DNA from: Sphingomonas sp.
Lineage (GTDB): Bacteria; Pseudomonadota; Alphaproteobacteria; Sphingomonadales; Sphingomonadaceae
Direction of reading: 5' to 3'
Assembly (NCBI RefSeq): GCF_025353885.1
Contig: NZ_JANXNX010000030.1
Coordinates: 1 to 62,258 of the forward strand
Length of the DNA stretch: 62,258 bases
This document shows, piece after piece, positions 8,520-17,595 of this stretch (within the stretch, counting starts at the first letter, position 1; each line of letters begins with the position of its first letter). Made by a program: the position numbers and the translations under genes. Under the pieces are notes generated by a model. The model saw only the letters and a list, made by a program, of their open reading frames with translations, was not told the DNA's origin and searched no databases.

Positions 8520-9230
8520 GTGACGATCGAAGCCGAATGGTGGGACTATGATTCTGCCGAAGATCTTGCCGAAGCCGTTGCCGGGGATGTCGGCTTCATC
8601 ATCGATTCGGCACTCGACGCGCGCGGGTCTGCGTTGATCGCTTTGCCGGGCGGCAAGACGCCGCTGGCGGCGCTGGAGTTGATCAGTCAGCAAAAACGCA
8701 GCTGGAAGCATGTCACCATCGTGCCGACCGACGATCGCATCGTCGACGTTACCAGCCCTCATTCAAACGTGGCGATGCTGGCCAAGATGTTCTTGCCCAA
8801 AGGCGGCCGCGTGATCCCTCTGACCGGAGGCGCAACTGCTGCCGATTACAAAATGAGCGGAAAGGCCGCCGACGCCCGGCTGGCCGACCTGCCGTGGCCG
8901 ATCGACCTCGTCTGGCTGGGCATGGGCAGCGATGGCCATGTCGCCTCGATTTTTGCTGGTCCCGACCTCGACGAGGCGCTAAACGGCCCAAAAGAACGCC
9001 GTGCGCTTGGCGTCATGCCCGATCCCCTGCCTGCCGATGCGCCGTATCCGCGCGTAACCTTGAGCAAGGCGGCGATCCTGTCTGCGCGGACGGTGTTGAT
9101 GACTGTCACCGGAGACGACAAACGGGCCCTGCTGGAAAAGGCGATCGAGGACGGCGCACTGTCGCTGGTTCCAATCGGGCGAGTGCTGGCGGACTGCGAA
9201 CTGCCAATCGACATTCACTGGGCGGCCTGA
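8520..9230 (+). CDS. pgl: 6-phosphogluconolactonase
   Basis: Hydrolyses 6-phosphogluconolactone in the oxidative pentose phosphate / Entner-Doudoroff route. The motif ALPGGKTPLAALELI near residue 40, PTDDRIVDVTSPHSN near 75 and LGMGSDGHVASIF near 140 are characteristic of the DevB-type enzyme. 236 aa. It starts at GTG 8520 with AAAGGA 8-9 bases upstream. An 11-codon ORF (8488-8523) ends in the same GTGA, which could couple the two. The gene sits 129 bases after the Mic60-like gene, and the metal exporter follows at 3 bases. Confidence 0.93.
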   Translation: MTIEAEWWDYDSAEDLAEAVAGDVGFIIDSALDARGSALIALPGGKTPLAALELISQQKRSWKHVTIVPTDDRIVDVTSPHSNVAMLAKMFLPKGGRVIPLTGGATAADYKMSGKAADARLADLPWPIDLVWLGMGSDGHVASIFAGPDLDEALNGPKERRALGVMPDPLPADAPYPRVTLSKAAILSARTVLMTVTGDDKRALLEKAIEDGALSLVPIGRVLADCELPIDIHWAA

Positions 9231-9233
9231 ACC

Positions 9234-10208
9234 TTGAGCGCGCACGGGTTGCCCCACGAAAATCACGGTCATTCGGGTAATCATAAGGGCCATGATCATG
9301 CGGACCATAGCGGCGGTCATAGCCACAGCCATGCGACTGCGAATTTTGATTTGGCCTTCCTTATCGGAATTTCCCTGAACGTCGGTTTTGTTGTGCTCGA
9401 AGCGATTTATGGGTTTGCCGCCAATTCGATGGCACTGCTGGCCGACGCCGGACACAATTTGTCCGACGTATTCGGCCTTTTGATGGCCTGGGGCGCGGCG
9501 GCGGCCGGAAAGCGCGCTGCATCGAAGCGTTTTACCTACGGCTGGCGCAAGTCGTCGGTGCTGGCGGCGCTTTTTAACGCAGTGTTTCTGCTGGTTGCGG
9601 TCGGCGCTATCGCGGTTGAGGCGGTGCGGCGTTTCGGCGAACCCCAATCGGTCAGCAGCACTACGGTAATGGTAGTCGCGGCACTCGGCATAGCGATCAA
9701 CGGCGCGACCGCTTTGTTGTTCGCGCGGGGGCCGGCAGGCGACATCAACATTCGTGGTGCCTATCTCCACATGGCGTCCGATGCCGCGGTGTCGGCAGGG
9801 GTGGTCGTGTCAGGTTTTATCATCGCGCGCACCGGTTGGGCGTGGCTGGACCCGGTGACCAGCCTGGCGATCGTGGCGGTCATTGTCTTTGGCACCTGGG
9901 GACTGTTACGCGATTCGGTAACGATGGCGATGGATGCGGTCCCGCCGTCGATCGAACCTGGAGCAGTGGAGGCGGCGCTGGGCAACCTGCCTGGCGTGGC
10001 CCAAGTTCACCACATGCACATTTGGCCAATGAGCACGACCGAAAGTGCACTAACTGCGCATCTGGTGACACCGGAAGGCCAGCCAGGAGATGCATTCCTT
10101 CGCGACGTATGCGCGATGCTAAAGACGCGGTTCGGAATCCAGCATGCGACGATACAGGTAGAGATTGATGAAGCTGCCTGCGCTTTAGGTGCGGACCATT
10201 CCCACTGA
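9234..10208 (+). CDS. Cation diffusion facilitator (CzcD/ZitB-type zinc/cobalt exporter)
   Basis: A six-helix proton antiporter exporting divalent metals such as zinc. The first 35 residues are strikingly histidine-rich (HENHGHSGNHKGHDHADHSG), a metal-buffering tail. The transmembrane metal site appears as HNLSD in helix II and HMASDA in helix V. A soluble C-terminal domain follows (TLPGVAQVHHMHIW-like; here NLPGVAQVHHMHIWPMSTTE). The start is TTG 9234 just after pgl, without a clear ribosome site, so coupling is likely. 324 aa. The histidines also recur at the C-terminus (GADHSH). Confidence 0.93.
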   Translation: MSAHGLPHENHGHSGNHKGHDHADHSGGHSHSHATANFDLAFLIGISLNVGFVVLEAIYGFAANSMALLADAGHNLSDVFGLLMAWGAAAAGKRAASKRFTYGWRKSSVLAALFNAVFLLVAVGAIAVEAVRRFGEPQSVSSTTVMVVAALGIAINGATALLFARGPAGDINIRGAYLHMASDAAVSAGVVVSGFIIARTGWAWLDPVTSLAIVAVIVFGTWGLLRDSVTMAMDAVPPSIEPGAVEAALGNLPGVAQVHHMHIWPMSTTESALTAHLVTPEGQPGDAFLRDVCAMLKTRFGIQHATIQVEIDEAACALGADHSH

Positions 10209-10333
10209 AGAGACTGACGACCCTCGGGCAGTGAACCACAGGCAAAGCCCCTGTTCTAGGTCCTCGCGAGAGCGCGCCCGGCGGCGCTGGTGCAGAGGTG
10301 ATATAGCGTTGCTAAATCATCTCGCACTGCGCG

Positions 10334-10408
<75 letters not shown>

Positions 10409-10600
10409 TCGAGCGTCGATGAAGACTGTCTGAAGTCTCCGTCGGGTAGGGCGGCGCTGCTAGCAGAGGGTTTGACGAGGCGCAACCCCGTGCGTTTTGA
10501 CCCCTTTGCAAAGGCTCTCCCAACGGGGTGTTTGGCCCTTTCCCCTTGGCAGAGGCGGCGCAAACCCCACATAAGGGCAAGGACGATAACGGAGAATCAT

Positions 10601-11512
10601 GTGGCGACGCTGGGATTGAGTGCGGCTGACCGGGAACAGATCGAAACATTTCGCAGGGATGTGATCGAGCCGTCGATGACCAAGCTCGTCATCCTGGATT
10701 TCTGGGCCGAATGGTGCGGTCCGTGCAAGGCATTGTCGCCAGTGCTCGAAAAGGTGGCGGCGGATTACGCGACGAAGGGCGTCATGCTCGTAAAGATCGA
10801 TGTGGATGCTAACAAGGCAGTCGCGGCTCAGTTCCGCGTCCAGAGTATCCCGACCGTCTACGCGGTGTTCCAGGGACAGCTTGTCGCCGACCTGACGCCC
10901 GCGCGGACAGAGGGGGCACTGGTCAAGCTGCTCGATACGATCTTGAAGAAATTGCCGATCGAAGGTGAAGAACAGGCGCTGGAAGCCGAGATCGAGCCGT
11001 TGATCGCTATGGGCGAAGAGGTTCTTGCAGCAGGCGATGTTGAGCGTGCAGCGGCGATCTTTGCGCAAATAGTGGATATGGCCCCCGACAACCCTGCGGC
11101 TATCTCTGGACTGGCAAGAGCGCTGACGGCGAGTGGGCGGGTTGACGAAGCCGCCAAACTGCTGGGCGCGGTAGCCGTCGAGCTTGAAAAGGATCCGGCG
11201 ATCGCCCGCGCGCACTCGGCGCTGGCTCTGGCGCGGGAGGCAAGGCCGGTGAGCGATTTATCCGGGCTGGAGGATGAGGTCGCGGCCAACCCGGACGATC
11301 ACGACAAGCGGTTCGCGCTGGCGGGCGGCCTGATGGCAGCGGGCGATCGCGATGGCGCAGCCAATCACTTGCTGACGATGATAGCCGCAGATCGTGACTG
11401 GAACGAGGGCGCGGCAAAGGCTCAGTTATTGAAACTGTTTGATGTCGTCGGTGTGATGGATCCGTGGGTTTCGGGTCAGCGACGTCGGCTGTCGGCAGTG
11501 TTATTCACATGA
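10601..11512 (+). CDS. Thioredoxin-TPR protein (CnoX/YbbN-like co-chaperone)
   Basis: About 303 aa. An N-terminal thioredoxin fold carries an intact redox site, AEWCGPCKAL, at about residues 35-45, and a helical tetratricopeptide-type region fills the rest (DNPAAISGLARALTASGR). This architecture is that of CnoX (YbbN), a holdase that passes clients to GroEL/DnaK. The retained CGPC suggests real redox activity. I start at GTG 10601, with GGAG 6 bases upstream; the longer reading has no conserved sequence. The next gene starts in its stop codon (ATGA). Confidence 0.88.
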   Translation: MATLGLSAADREQIETFRRDVIEPSMTKLVILDFWAEWCGPCKALSPVLEKVAADYATKGVMLVKIDVDANKAVAAQFRVQSIPTVYAVFQGQLVADLTPARTEGALVKLLDTILKKLPIEGEEQALEAEIEPLIAMGEEVLAAGDVERAAAIFAQIVDMAPDNPAAISGLARALTASGRVDEAAKLLGAVAVELEKDPAIARAHSALALAREARPVSDLSGLEDEVAANPDDHDKRFALAGGLMAAGDRDGAANHLLTMIAADRDWNEGAAKAQLLKLFDVVGVMDPWVSGQRRRLSAVLFT

Positions 11513-12153
11513 CCGACGAACCCGGGGTCTTGCAGCGCATTTCGATTTTTCCGCTGGGTGGAGCCCTGCTCTTCCCCCGCATGCAATTACCGCTTCATGT
11601 TTTCGAACCGCGTTACCGGGCGCTGATCAGCGATGCGATGGCGCGCGATCGTAAAATCGGCCTGATCCAGCCGCGCATCGTGCGCGCCGAGGATGATAAT
11701 GATACCCCCAAGCTGTTCGACATCGGCTGCCTCGGCAAAATCGCGCACGTCGAGGCACTCGACGATGGTCGTTACAATATCGTGCTTGAAGGGCTGGCGC
11801 GGTTCCGGATGACGCGCGAACTCGACGTCACGACGCCATTTCGCCAGATCGAGGCTGCGATCGAGATCGACGATCGGGACGATACCAATCTCGCCCTCGC
11901 ACGCCGCGCCAGCCTGGAACATGAATCGCGACGTTTTGCCGATAGCCAGGGCTATGCGGTCGACTGGGAAGCCGTGGCGAGGCTCGACGATGAGTCGCTG
12001 GTCAACGGCATTGCTCAGATCGCACCGTTCGACGCGGCGGCAAAACAGGCATTACTTGAGGCAACTTCGCTGGCCGACCGTGCCGACCTGATCGTGCAAC
12101 TCATGCAGTTCTTTGGGCGACACGGCGGCGAGGAGCGGGTTACGCTCCAATAG
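11509..12153 (+). CDS. Lon N-terminal (substrate-binding, PUA-like) domain protein
   Basis: 214 aa. The sequence RISIFPLGGALLFPRMQLPLH followed by FEPRYRALI (quoted in two parts) is the hallmark of the Lon protease N-domain, but there is no AAA+ or protease domain. Such stand-alone proteins (COG2802) are common in alphaproteobacteria; the role is presumed to be substrate or protein binding. It starts at ATG 11509 overlapping the stop of the CnoX-like gene, so the two are co-translated. Its stop abuts the ubiH-like stop on the other strand. Confidence 0.88.
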   Translation: MTDEPGVLQRISIFPLGGALLFPRMQLPLHVFEPRYRALISDAMARDRKIGLIQPRIVRAEDDNDTPKLFDIGCLGKIAHVEALDDGRYNIVLEGLARFRMTRELDVTTPFRQIEAAIEIDDRDDTNLALARRASLEHESRRFADSQGYAVDWEAVARLDDESLVNGIAQIAPFDAAAKQALLEATSLADRADLIVQLMQFFGRHGGEERVTLQ

Positions 12154-13359
12154 TCAGACGGTTGCACCCTGCAGCAGCTTTGGCAGCGCGCCGGTCTCGC
12201 CACGCGCTTCTGCCATGAGCATCGACTTCAAGGGAACGATCCTCTGCACCGCGCCAATGCCCAGCCGCCGGACAGCGCGTGCCGATCGACCAGGAATGCC
12301 AAAAAGACGCGTCAGCGTATCGGTCGCGGTTGCGACCATCAGCGTGTCGAGACTGCGCCAGGTTTGATAGCGGGCCAGTAGCTGTGCATCACCAAGGTCG
12401 AGGCCGAGGCGACTTCCCTCGACCAGCACTTCGACCAGCGCGGCAACGTCCCGAAAGCCGAGGTTCAATCCTTGCCCGGCAATCGGGTGGATACCATGTG
12501 CAGCATCACCAACGAGCGCGAGGCGTTCGGCGGTAATCACAGCAGCATGGTGGAAACTTAAAGGGTAGGACGAGCGTGGGGCAGCGGCGGACAATTCACC
12601 CAGCAAGCCACCAGTGCGCTTTTGCGCTTCGACGGCAAAGGCGTGGTCGCTGAGTGCCAATAACCCCGGCGCGTCCTTTGCAGCGACTGTCCACACAAGC
12701 GCCGAGCGGTGACCAGGCAGCATGGGGAGCAGAGCAAACGGACCGGCCGGGTAGAATATCTCATGCGCCACATTATCGTGGGGGAGGCTGTGTTCGAATG
12801 CCGAGATGATCGCGACATGATCGTATTTCCACGTTGCGGTGCGGATGCCCGCAGCCGTGCGCGTCGACGAGTTGCGACCGTCGGCGGCAATCAGCAGGTC
12901 GGCGGCAACGGTGCTGCCGTCGTCGAGCGTCGCATGAACACCGTCAGGACCTCGCGTCACTGACACGGCGCGACCCGGTGCCTTCAGACTCACATGTTTG
13001 GCGCCAAGCACAGTTTCATAAAGCGCCCGCCGGACGAGGCGATTTTCCACCATTGTGCCCAGCGCCTCGCCATCGGTCGGCGTGAAATCGAGTGGGTTTC
13101 TGGTCAGCCCATCACGCACCTCGATGCGGCGAATTTTGCATCCCTGGCCTTCCAGCCGCGACGCGACGCCGACCGCCTGCAGCATCCGCCAGCTGGCCGA
13201 CGCAATGGCACTGGCGCGGCCATCAAAGGCCGCGTTTGCAGTTCCCGCCGGATCGGTGGGATCGACAACCACCGAAGTCAGCCCGTGGGCGTTGAGAGCG
13301 AGGGCGGCCGTCAGCCCGACAAGGCCACCACCAAGGATTAGGACATCTACGCGCTGCAT
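12154..13359 (-). CDS. UbiH/UbiF/COQ6-family FAD-dependent ubiquinone hydroxylase
   Basis: A class A flavin monooxygenase that hydroxylates the ubiquinone ring. The N-terminal FAD fold shows VLILGGGLVGLTAALAL, the middle has the DG motif LLIAADGRNSSTR, and the second FAD motif is LALVGDAAHGIHPIAGQGLN, typical of the UbiH/COQ6 group. 401 aa. Which ring position it modifies cannot be told by eye. It stands alone, divergent from ftsK, and is convergent with the Lon-N gene with no gap between the stop codons. Confidence 0.9.
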   Translation of the reverse strand: MQRVDVLILGGGLVGLTAALALNAHGLTSVVVDPTDPAGTANAAFDGRASAIASASWRMLQAVGVASRLEGQGCKIRRIEVRDGLTRNPLDFTPTDGEALGTMVENRLVRRALYETVLGAKHVSLKAPGRAVSVTRGPDGVHATLDDGSTVAADLLIAADGRNSSTRTAAGIRTATWKYDHVAIISAFEHSLPHDNVAHEIFYPAGPFALLPMLPGHRSALVWTVAAKDAPGLLALSDHAFAVEAQKRTGGLLGELSAAAPRSSYPLSFHHAAVITAERLALVGDAAHGIHPIAGQGLNLGFRDVAALVEVLVEGSRLGLDLGDAQLLARYQTWRSLDTLMVATATDTLTRLFGIPGRSARAVRRLGIGAVQRIVPLKSMLMAEARGETGALPKLLQGATV

Positions 13360-13483
13360 CGGCTGCTTATCGCACCCCGGCAGGCATCGCGCCAGCGGAC
13401 TCTTGACGTGGAGTCACCCGAAAGCGCATGGTAAATGCGAACGAAACGCGCACAGATTCATCGTCGAGCAGAAGGGTGTCATC

Positions 13484-15784
13484 ATGAGCAGCCGGGCGGT
13501 CGCCATTCGTCCCACTTTACGCGAGTCGGTAAAACGCGGTGCCGTGCGAAGCAGTGCGCTGGGCGGGGCGATCGCCCTGATTATTTTTGCGCTGTTGCTG
13601 GCGGCGTCGCTTATCACTTACCGGCCGAGCGATCCGTCCATGAATACGGCTGCGGGCGGACCAGCGCGGAACCTGGTTGGTGCGCCTGGTGCATGGGTGT
13701 CGGATTTCCTGCTTGGACTGCTTGGTCCCGCAATAATCCTGTTGCTGCCGGTTATTGTCGTGACGGCAATCCGCCTGTGGCGCGACGTGCCCGTTAGTGG
13801 CTGGCGTCGGCGCATGGCGGGATCGAGTCTTGGCATCGCCATAATTGCAATTGCACTTTCGCTGTTTCGCGATGGCGCAATGACCGGACTTCCTGCAGGG
13901 CTTGGCGGCGTGATAGGCCTGACGGGGAGTAGTGCGATACAGTGGGCCAGCGCGCTTGTGGGCAATCCCGGGATAGCCGAAGTAATTTCCTGGACAGTGA
14001 TGGCCATATTCGCAGTTGTCGGGATCGTCGTTTGGGCAAAAAGCCTCGATCTCGACCAAGCGGAGCGGGCATTCCTATTCAGGCGACGCGAACGTGCGCG
14101 CCTCGAGCCAAAACCCGCAGTTCCCCCGGTACCGAACCGCATCACTGAATCGACACCCCGGATTACCGCTCCTTTGGAGGACCGTCCTCGCCCCGTTATT
14201 GCCGACCGTGCGCCCGCCGCATCACGGGCCAAGGGCGAGAAAGAACGTCAGTCGAGCCTGGCGCTGAGGGACAAGTACACCCTCCCGACGCTCGATCTGC
14301 TGACCCCACCGCCACCATCCGGCGGGCCTGTCATCGACAAGGCCGGACTCGAGCGTAATGCGCGTCTGCTGGAAAGCGTTCTAGAAGACTTTCACGTCAA
14401 GGGATCGATCGTCGAGGTTCGTCCCGGTCCGGTTGTCACCATGTACGAACTTGAACCGGCCGCCGGGATAAAAGCCAGTCGGGTGATCCAGTTGGCCGAC
14501 GACATTGCGCGAAACATGTCGGCCCTATCGGCGCGCGTCGCAACCATACCGGGCCGTAGCGTGATTGGTATCGAACTGCCGAACGCCCGGCGTGAGTCGG
14601 TTGTGCTGCACGAACTGGTTGCAAGTCAGGCGTTCGAGGACCAATCGGCACAGCTGCCGATCATCCTGGGCAAGAACATCGCCGGAGATCCGGTGATCGC
14701 AGATCTTGCGCCAATGCCGCATCTGCTGGTCGCGGGCACGACCGGTTCGGGCAAGTCGGTTGGACTGAACGCGATGATCGTGTCGCTGCTGTATCGCCTG
14801 ACGCCTGACCAGTGCCGGATGATCATGATCGATCCCAAAATGCTTGAGTTATCGAGCTACGAAGATATTCCGCACCTCCTTTCACCAGTTGTAACCGAAC
14901 CCGCGAAGGCAATCCGCGCCTTGAAATGGGCGGTCGAGCAGATGGAGGAACGCTACCGTATGATGGCGTCGGTCGGCGTTCGTGGACTTGCCAGCTTCAA
15001 TGACAAGGTGCGTGCTGCCAAGGCCAAAGGCACCCGTCTGGGGCGCCGCGTGCAGACGGGCTATGACGCTGAGACCGGTCAGCCACTGTATGAAGAGGAA
15101 GCACTCGATTTCGAAGTGCTGCCGCAGATCGTTGTGATCGTCGACGAGTTAGCCGACCTGATGATGACGGCGGGCAAAGAAGTTGAATTCCTCATTCAGC
15201 GCCTCGCGCAAAAGGCGCGCGCGGCCGGCATCCACCTGATCATGGCGACCCAGCGACCATCGGTCGATGTCATCACCGGCGTTATCAAGGCAAATCTTCC
15301 CACGCGCATCAGTTTCCAAGTTACGTCGAAAATAGATTCGCGCACGATTCTGGGAGAACAGGGTGCCGAACAGCTGCTTGGCAAGGGCGACATGCTCTAC
15401 ATGCCGGGCGGCAAGCAGATCGTCCGCGTCCACGGCCCCTTCGTCAGCGACGAGGAAGTGAAGGCGGTTGCCGATCACTGGCGCGCGCAGGGACGGCCGG
15501 ATTATATTCAGGCAGTCACCGAGGAGCCTGAGGATGGCGGATACACACTGGACGGTGCGCCCTCCGGCGAAGACAGCCCCGAGGATCAAGCGTATCGGAA
15601 GGCGCGGCAACTCGTCGCCGAATCGCAAAAGGCATCGACGAGTTGGCTGCAGCGGCAACTACGCGTTGGCTACAACAGTGCTGCCCGTCTAATCGAACGT
15701 ATGGAAACCGACGGGTTGGTGAGTCGCCCCGACCATGTTGGACGTCGCGAAGTCCTAATGGATACCGACGGCAGGCCACTTTAG
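13484..15784 (+). CDS. ftsK: DNA translocase FtsK
   Basis: Pumps the terminus region of the chromosome through the division septum and helps resolve dimers. About 766 aa: an N-terminal membrane region with four helices (first ALGGAIALIIFALLLAASL), a linker rich in Pro/Arg, the motor with Walker A LVAGTTGSGKSVGLNAM and Walker B VVIVDELADLMM, and a C-terminal winged-helix gamma domain (VGYNSAARLIERMETDGLV) that reads KOPS sites. I start at ATG 13484 (MSSRAVAIRP), with AAGGG upstream; the open frame continues far upstream on the ubiH antisense and is not coding. lolA follows after 70 bases. Confidence 0.95.
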   Translation: MSSRAVAIRPTLRESVKRGAVRSSALGGAIALIIFALLLAASLITYRPSDPSMNTAAGGPARNLVGAPGAWVSDFLLGLLGPAIILLLPVIVVTAIRLWRDVPVSGWRRRMAGSSLGIAIIAIALSLFRDGAMTGLPAGLGGVIGLTGSSAIQWASALVGNPGIAEVISWTVMAIFAVVGIVVWAKSLDLDQAERAFLFRRRERARLEPKPAVPPVPNRITESTPRITAPLEDRPRPVIADRAPAASRAKGEKERQSSLALRDKYTLPTLDLLTPPPPSGGPVIDKAGLERNARLLESVLEDFHVKGSIVEVRPGPVVTMYELEPAAGIKASRVIQLADDIARNMSALSARVATIPGRSVIGIELPNARRESVVLHELVASQAFEDQSAQLPIILGKNIAGDPVIADLAPMPHLLVAGTTGSGKSVGLNAMIVSLLYRLTPDQCRMIMIDPKMLELSSYEDIPHLLSPVVTEPAKAIRALKWAVEQMEERYRMMASVGVRGLASFNDKVRAAKAKGTRLGRRVQTGYDAETGQPLYEEEALDFEVLPQIVVIVDELADLMMTAGKEVEFLIQRLAQKARAAGIHLIMATQRPSVDVITGVIKANLPTRISFQVTSKIDSRTILGEQGAEQLLGKGDMLYMPGGKQIVRVHGPFVSDEEVKAVADHWRAQGRPDYIQAVTEEPEDGGYTLDGAPSGEDSPEDQAYRKARQLVAESQKASTSWLQRQLRVGYNSAARLIERMETDGLVSRPDHVGRREVLMDTDGRPL

Positions 15785-15854
15785 CGGCTTGGTTCAGAAC
15801 GGGTTAAAGCGACCCGCTGCAAACTTGCCAACGAATTTATGGAGATTGAGCGTG

Positions 15855-16472
15855 ATGTATCGCCTGTTCGTGCCCTTTGCGCTTTTTGCTTCCGCTGCGG
15901 GCGCACAAGTCACGCTGCCCGCGGTAAACCCCGATCTGACTGCCGTTTCAGCGCACCTGAAAGCCGTTCAAACCATGACGGCGGACTTTGCGCAAACGGA
16001 TCGCAGCGGAAAAGTCCTGACCGGCCAGCTTACGCTTAAACGACCAGGCAAAATCCGATTCCAATATCAGGCGGGAGTACCGATCCTGATTGTAGGAGAT
16101 GGAAAGTCGCTGACTTTTATCGACTATTCGGTAAAGCAGGTATCACGCTGGCCGATTGGAAATTCTCCACTTGGAGTGCTGCTCGACCCGTCCAAGGATC
16201 TTACCCGGTTTGCGCGTATACTCGATACCGGTGACAATCGTATCGTGCTGGCTGAGGCGCGTGACCCCCGACATCCTGAATACGGTGCCATAACCTTGGC
16301 GTTTGCGCGCGAGCCCGGAGCGCCTGGCGGGATGCGTTTGCAGGGTTGGGTTACACTCGATTCACAAAATAATCGAACCTCTGTGCGCCTTAGCAATCAA
16401 CGCTTTAACATACCGGTGAGCGACGGAGCGTTCGCGTGGCGCGATCCGCGCCCGATAGGGCCCCGTCAGTAG
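15855..16472 (+). CDS. lolA: Outer-membrane lipoprotein carrier LolA family
   Basis: A periplasmic chaperone that ferries lipoproteins to the outer membrane. 205 aa with signal peptide MYRLFVPFALFASAAGAQ. The mature part shows LolA features: VQTMTADFAQTDRSGKVLTG and LKRPGKIRFQY, then the concave-sheet strands. The position after ftsK is widespread. ATG 15855 is preferred over the upstream open frame because it gives the signal peptide. The last bases overlap a possible small ORF on the other strand. Confidence 0.9.
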   Translation: MYRLFVPFALFASAAGAQVTLPAVNPDLTAVSAHLKAVQTMTADFAQTDRSGKVLTGQLTLKRPGKIRFQYQAGVPILIVGDGKSLTFIDYSVKQVSRWPIGNSPLGVLLDPSKDLTRFARILDTGDNRIVLAEARDPRHPEYGAITLAFAREPGAPGGMRLQGWVTLDSQNNRTSVRLSNQRFNIPVSDGAFAWRDPRPIGPRQ

Positions 16473-16639
16473 CGGGGGCGTTCATATTCGCGACAGGTAT
16501 TGGCCAGTAGAACGACCGGGCAGCCATCAAGCGTCGAATTGCCGGGATTTCCCCTGTTGACCGTCACTTCGCCTTTGTGGCTCGCCTGCGTGACGAACGC
16601 CGGTCGACCCTCGCTCCACGCCCCCGGAGCGGGGGTCTT
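16466..16639 (-). other. Possible small coding region with no usual start codon
   Basis: Minus-strand open frame of 57 codons ending TGA 16466-16468. The C-terminal half looks protein-like, ending CPVVLLANTCREYERPRY with a Cys pair 10 residues apart. The frame opens after a TGA at 16640-16642 and contains no ATG, and a GTG occurs only late, so a full gene is doubtful. It could be a gene remnant, a gene with an unusual start, or chance. Otherwise the 242 bases between lolA and xth hold only a hairpin. Confidence 0.25.
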
Positions 16640-16640
16640 T
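16612..16640 (+). terminator. Hairpin pair: terminator with mutually exclusive alternative stem
   Basis: CCCCCG (16621-16626) pairs with CGGGGG (16630-16635) and is followed by TCTTT, a probable terminator for the ftsK-lolA transcript. CGCTCC (16612-16617) can instead pair with GGAGCG (16626-16631), which would break the terminator stem. Confidence 0.55.
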
Positions 16641-16714
16641 CATTGTTCCGGCATCATCTCCTGAGCAGAGTTTCGGCTATGGCGCGGGGCCTCCTCCGTC
16701 GCTACATCGCCCTT

Positions 16715-17509
16715 ATGAATAAAACGCTCAAGATCGCGTCCTGGAACATCAATTCGGTCCGTTTCAGGATCGGGATCGTCGAGCAATTCCTCCGGCAAGA
16801 GTCGCCAGACATCCTGTGCCTGCAGGAGACTAAGGCGATGAATGCGGCCTTTCCAACTCAGGTTTTTCGCGAAGTTGGTTTCGTGCACCAGATGCTCAAC
16901 GGCCAGCAAATGCATCATGGGGTCGCCATCCTATCGCGGATTCCTTTGGTCGAAGATGACCGCCTCGATTGGCAGGCCAACGGCGAGGCGCGGCATGTTG
17001 GCGCCAGGCTGCCGAACGGGGTGCGGCTTGAGAATGTTTACGTTCCAGCGGGCGGCGACATCCCCGATCGCGAACTCAACCCCAAATTCGGCCAGAAACT
17101 CGATTTTTTCGAAAGAATGACGCGTTGGTCCGAGACGCTGGTGGGCCCGACGCTGCTGGTAGGGGATTTCAATGTCGCACCGCTCGAAAGCGATGTCTGG
17201 GGGCACAAACAGCTGCTTGACACGGTCAGTCATACGCCGATCGAAGTTGAGACGCTGGGCCGCCTCCAGAAGGCCGGCGGCTGGGTTGATCTCGGGCGCC
17301 AATTCGTGCCTGCTCCCGCGCGCCTGCACACCTGGTGGAGTTATCGTGCGAAGGACTGGGCAGCCTCGGATCGTGGACGCCGCCTCGACCATATGTGGGC
17401 CACGCCCGATCTGGCTGAAAAAGCCGTTGCGCACAGCGTCCACGAGCCTTGTCGTAGCTGGGAAAAACCGTCCGATCACGTCCCGCTGGTCACTGAGTTT
17501 GCATTCTGA
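16715..17509 (+). CDS. xth: Exodeoxyribonuclease III
   Basis: An AP endonuclease / 3'-5' exonuclease of base-excision repair. The family blocks are clear: ASWNINSVRFRI at the N-terminus, LCLQETKAMN with the metal-binding Glu, LLVGDFNVAP and the C-terminal SDHVPLVTEF. 264 aa. I start at ATG 16715 (MNKTLKIASWN); the extra upstream codons are not family-like. Its stop overlaps the apparent CTG start of ribA (CTGA). Confidence 0.95.
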   Translation: MNKTLKIASWNINSVRFRIGIVEQFLRQESPDILCLQETKAMNAAFPTQVFREVGFVHQMLNGQQMHHGVAILSRIPLVEDDRLDWQANGEARHVGARLPNGVRLENVYVPAGGDIPDRELNPKFGQKLDFFERMTRWSETLVGPTLLVGDFNVAPLESDVWGHKQLLDTVSHTPIEVETLGRLQKAGGWVDLGRQFVPAPARLHTWWSYRAKDWAASDRGRRLDHMWATPDLAEKAVAHSVHEPCRSWEKPSDHVPLVTEFAF

Positions 17510-17595
17510 CCGCCGCCCCTGCAGACCCTCGTGCGGCAGCCCGGGCAATTGACGCGCTTCGCCGTGGCTGGGTCGTCGCGATCAACCAAACGCGC

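Noticed and set aside
10409-10600. Riboswitch or small gene between tRNA-Gly and the CnoX-like gene
   Set aside because: No convincing conserved fold or ORF with a ribosome site; only the GGAG before GTG 10601 is interpretable.
13055-13483. Long N-terminal extension of FtsK
   Set aside because: It is the antisense of the ubiH-type gene; the membrane region starts after ATG 13484.
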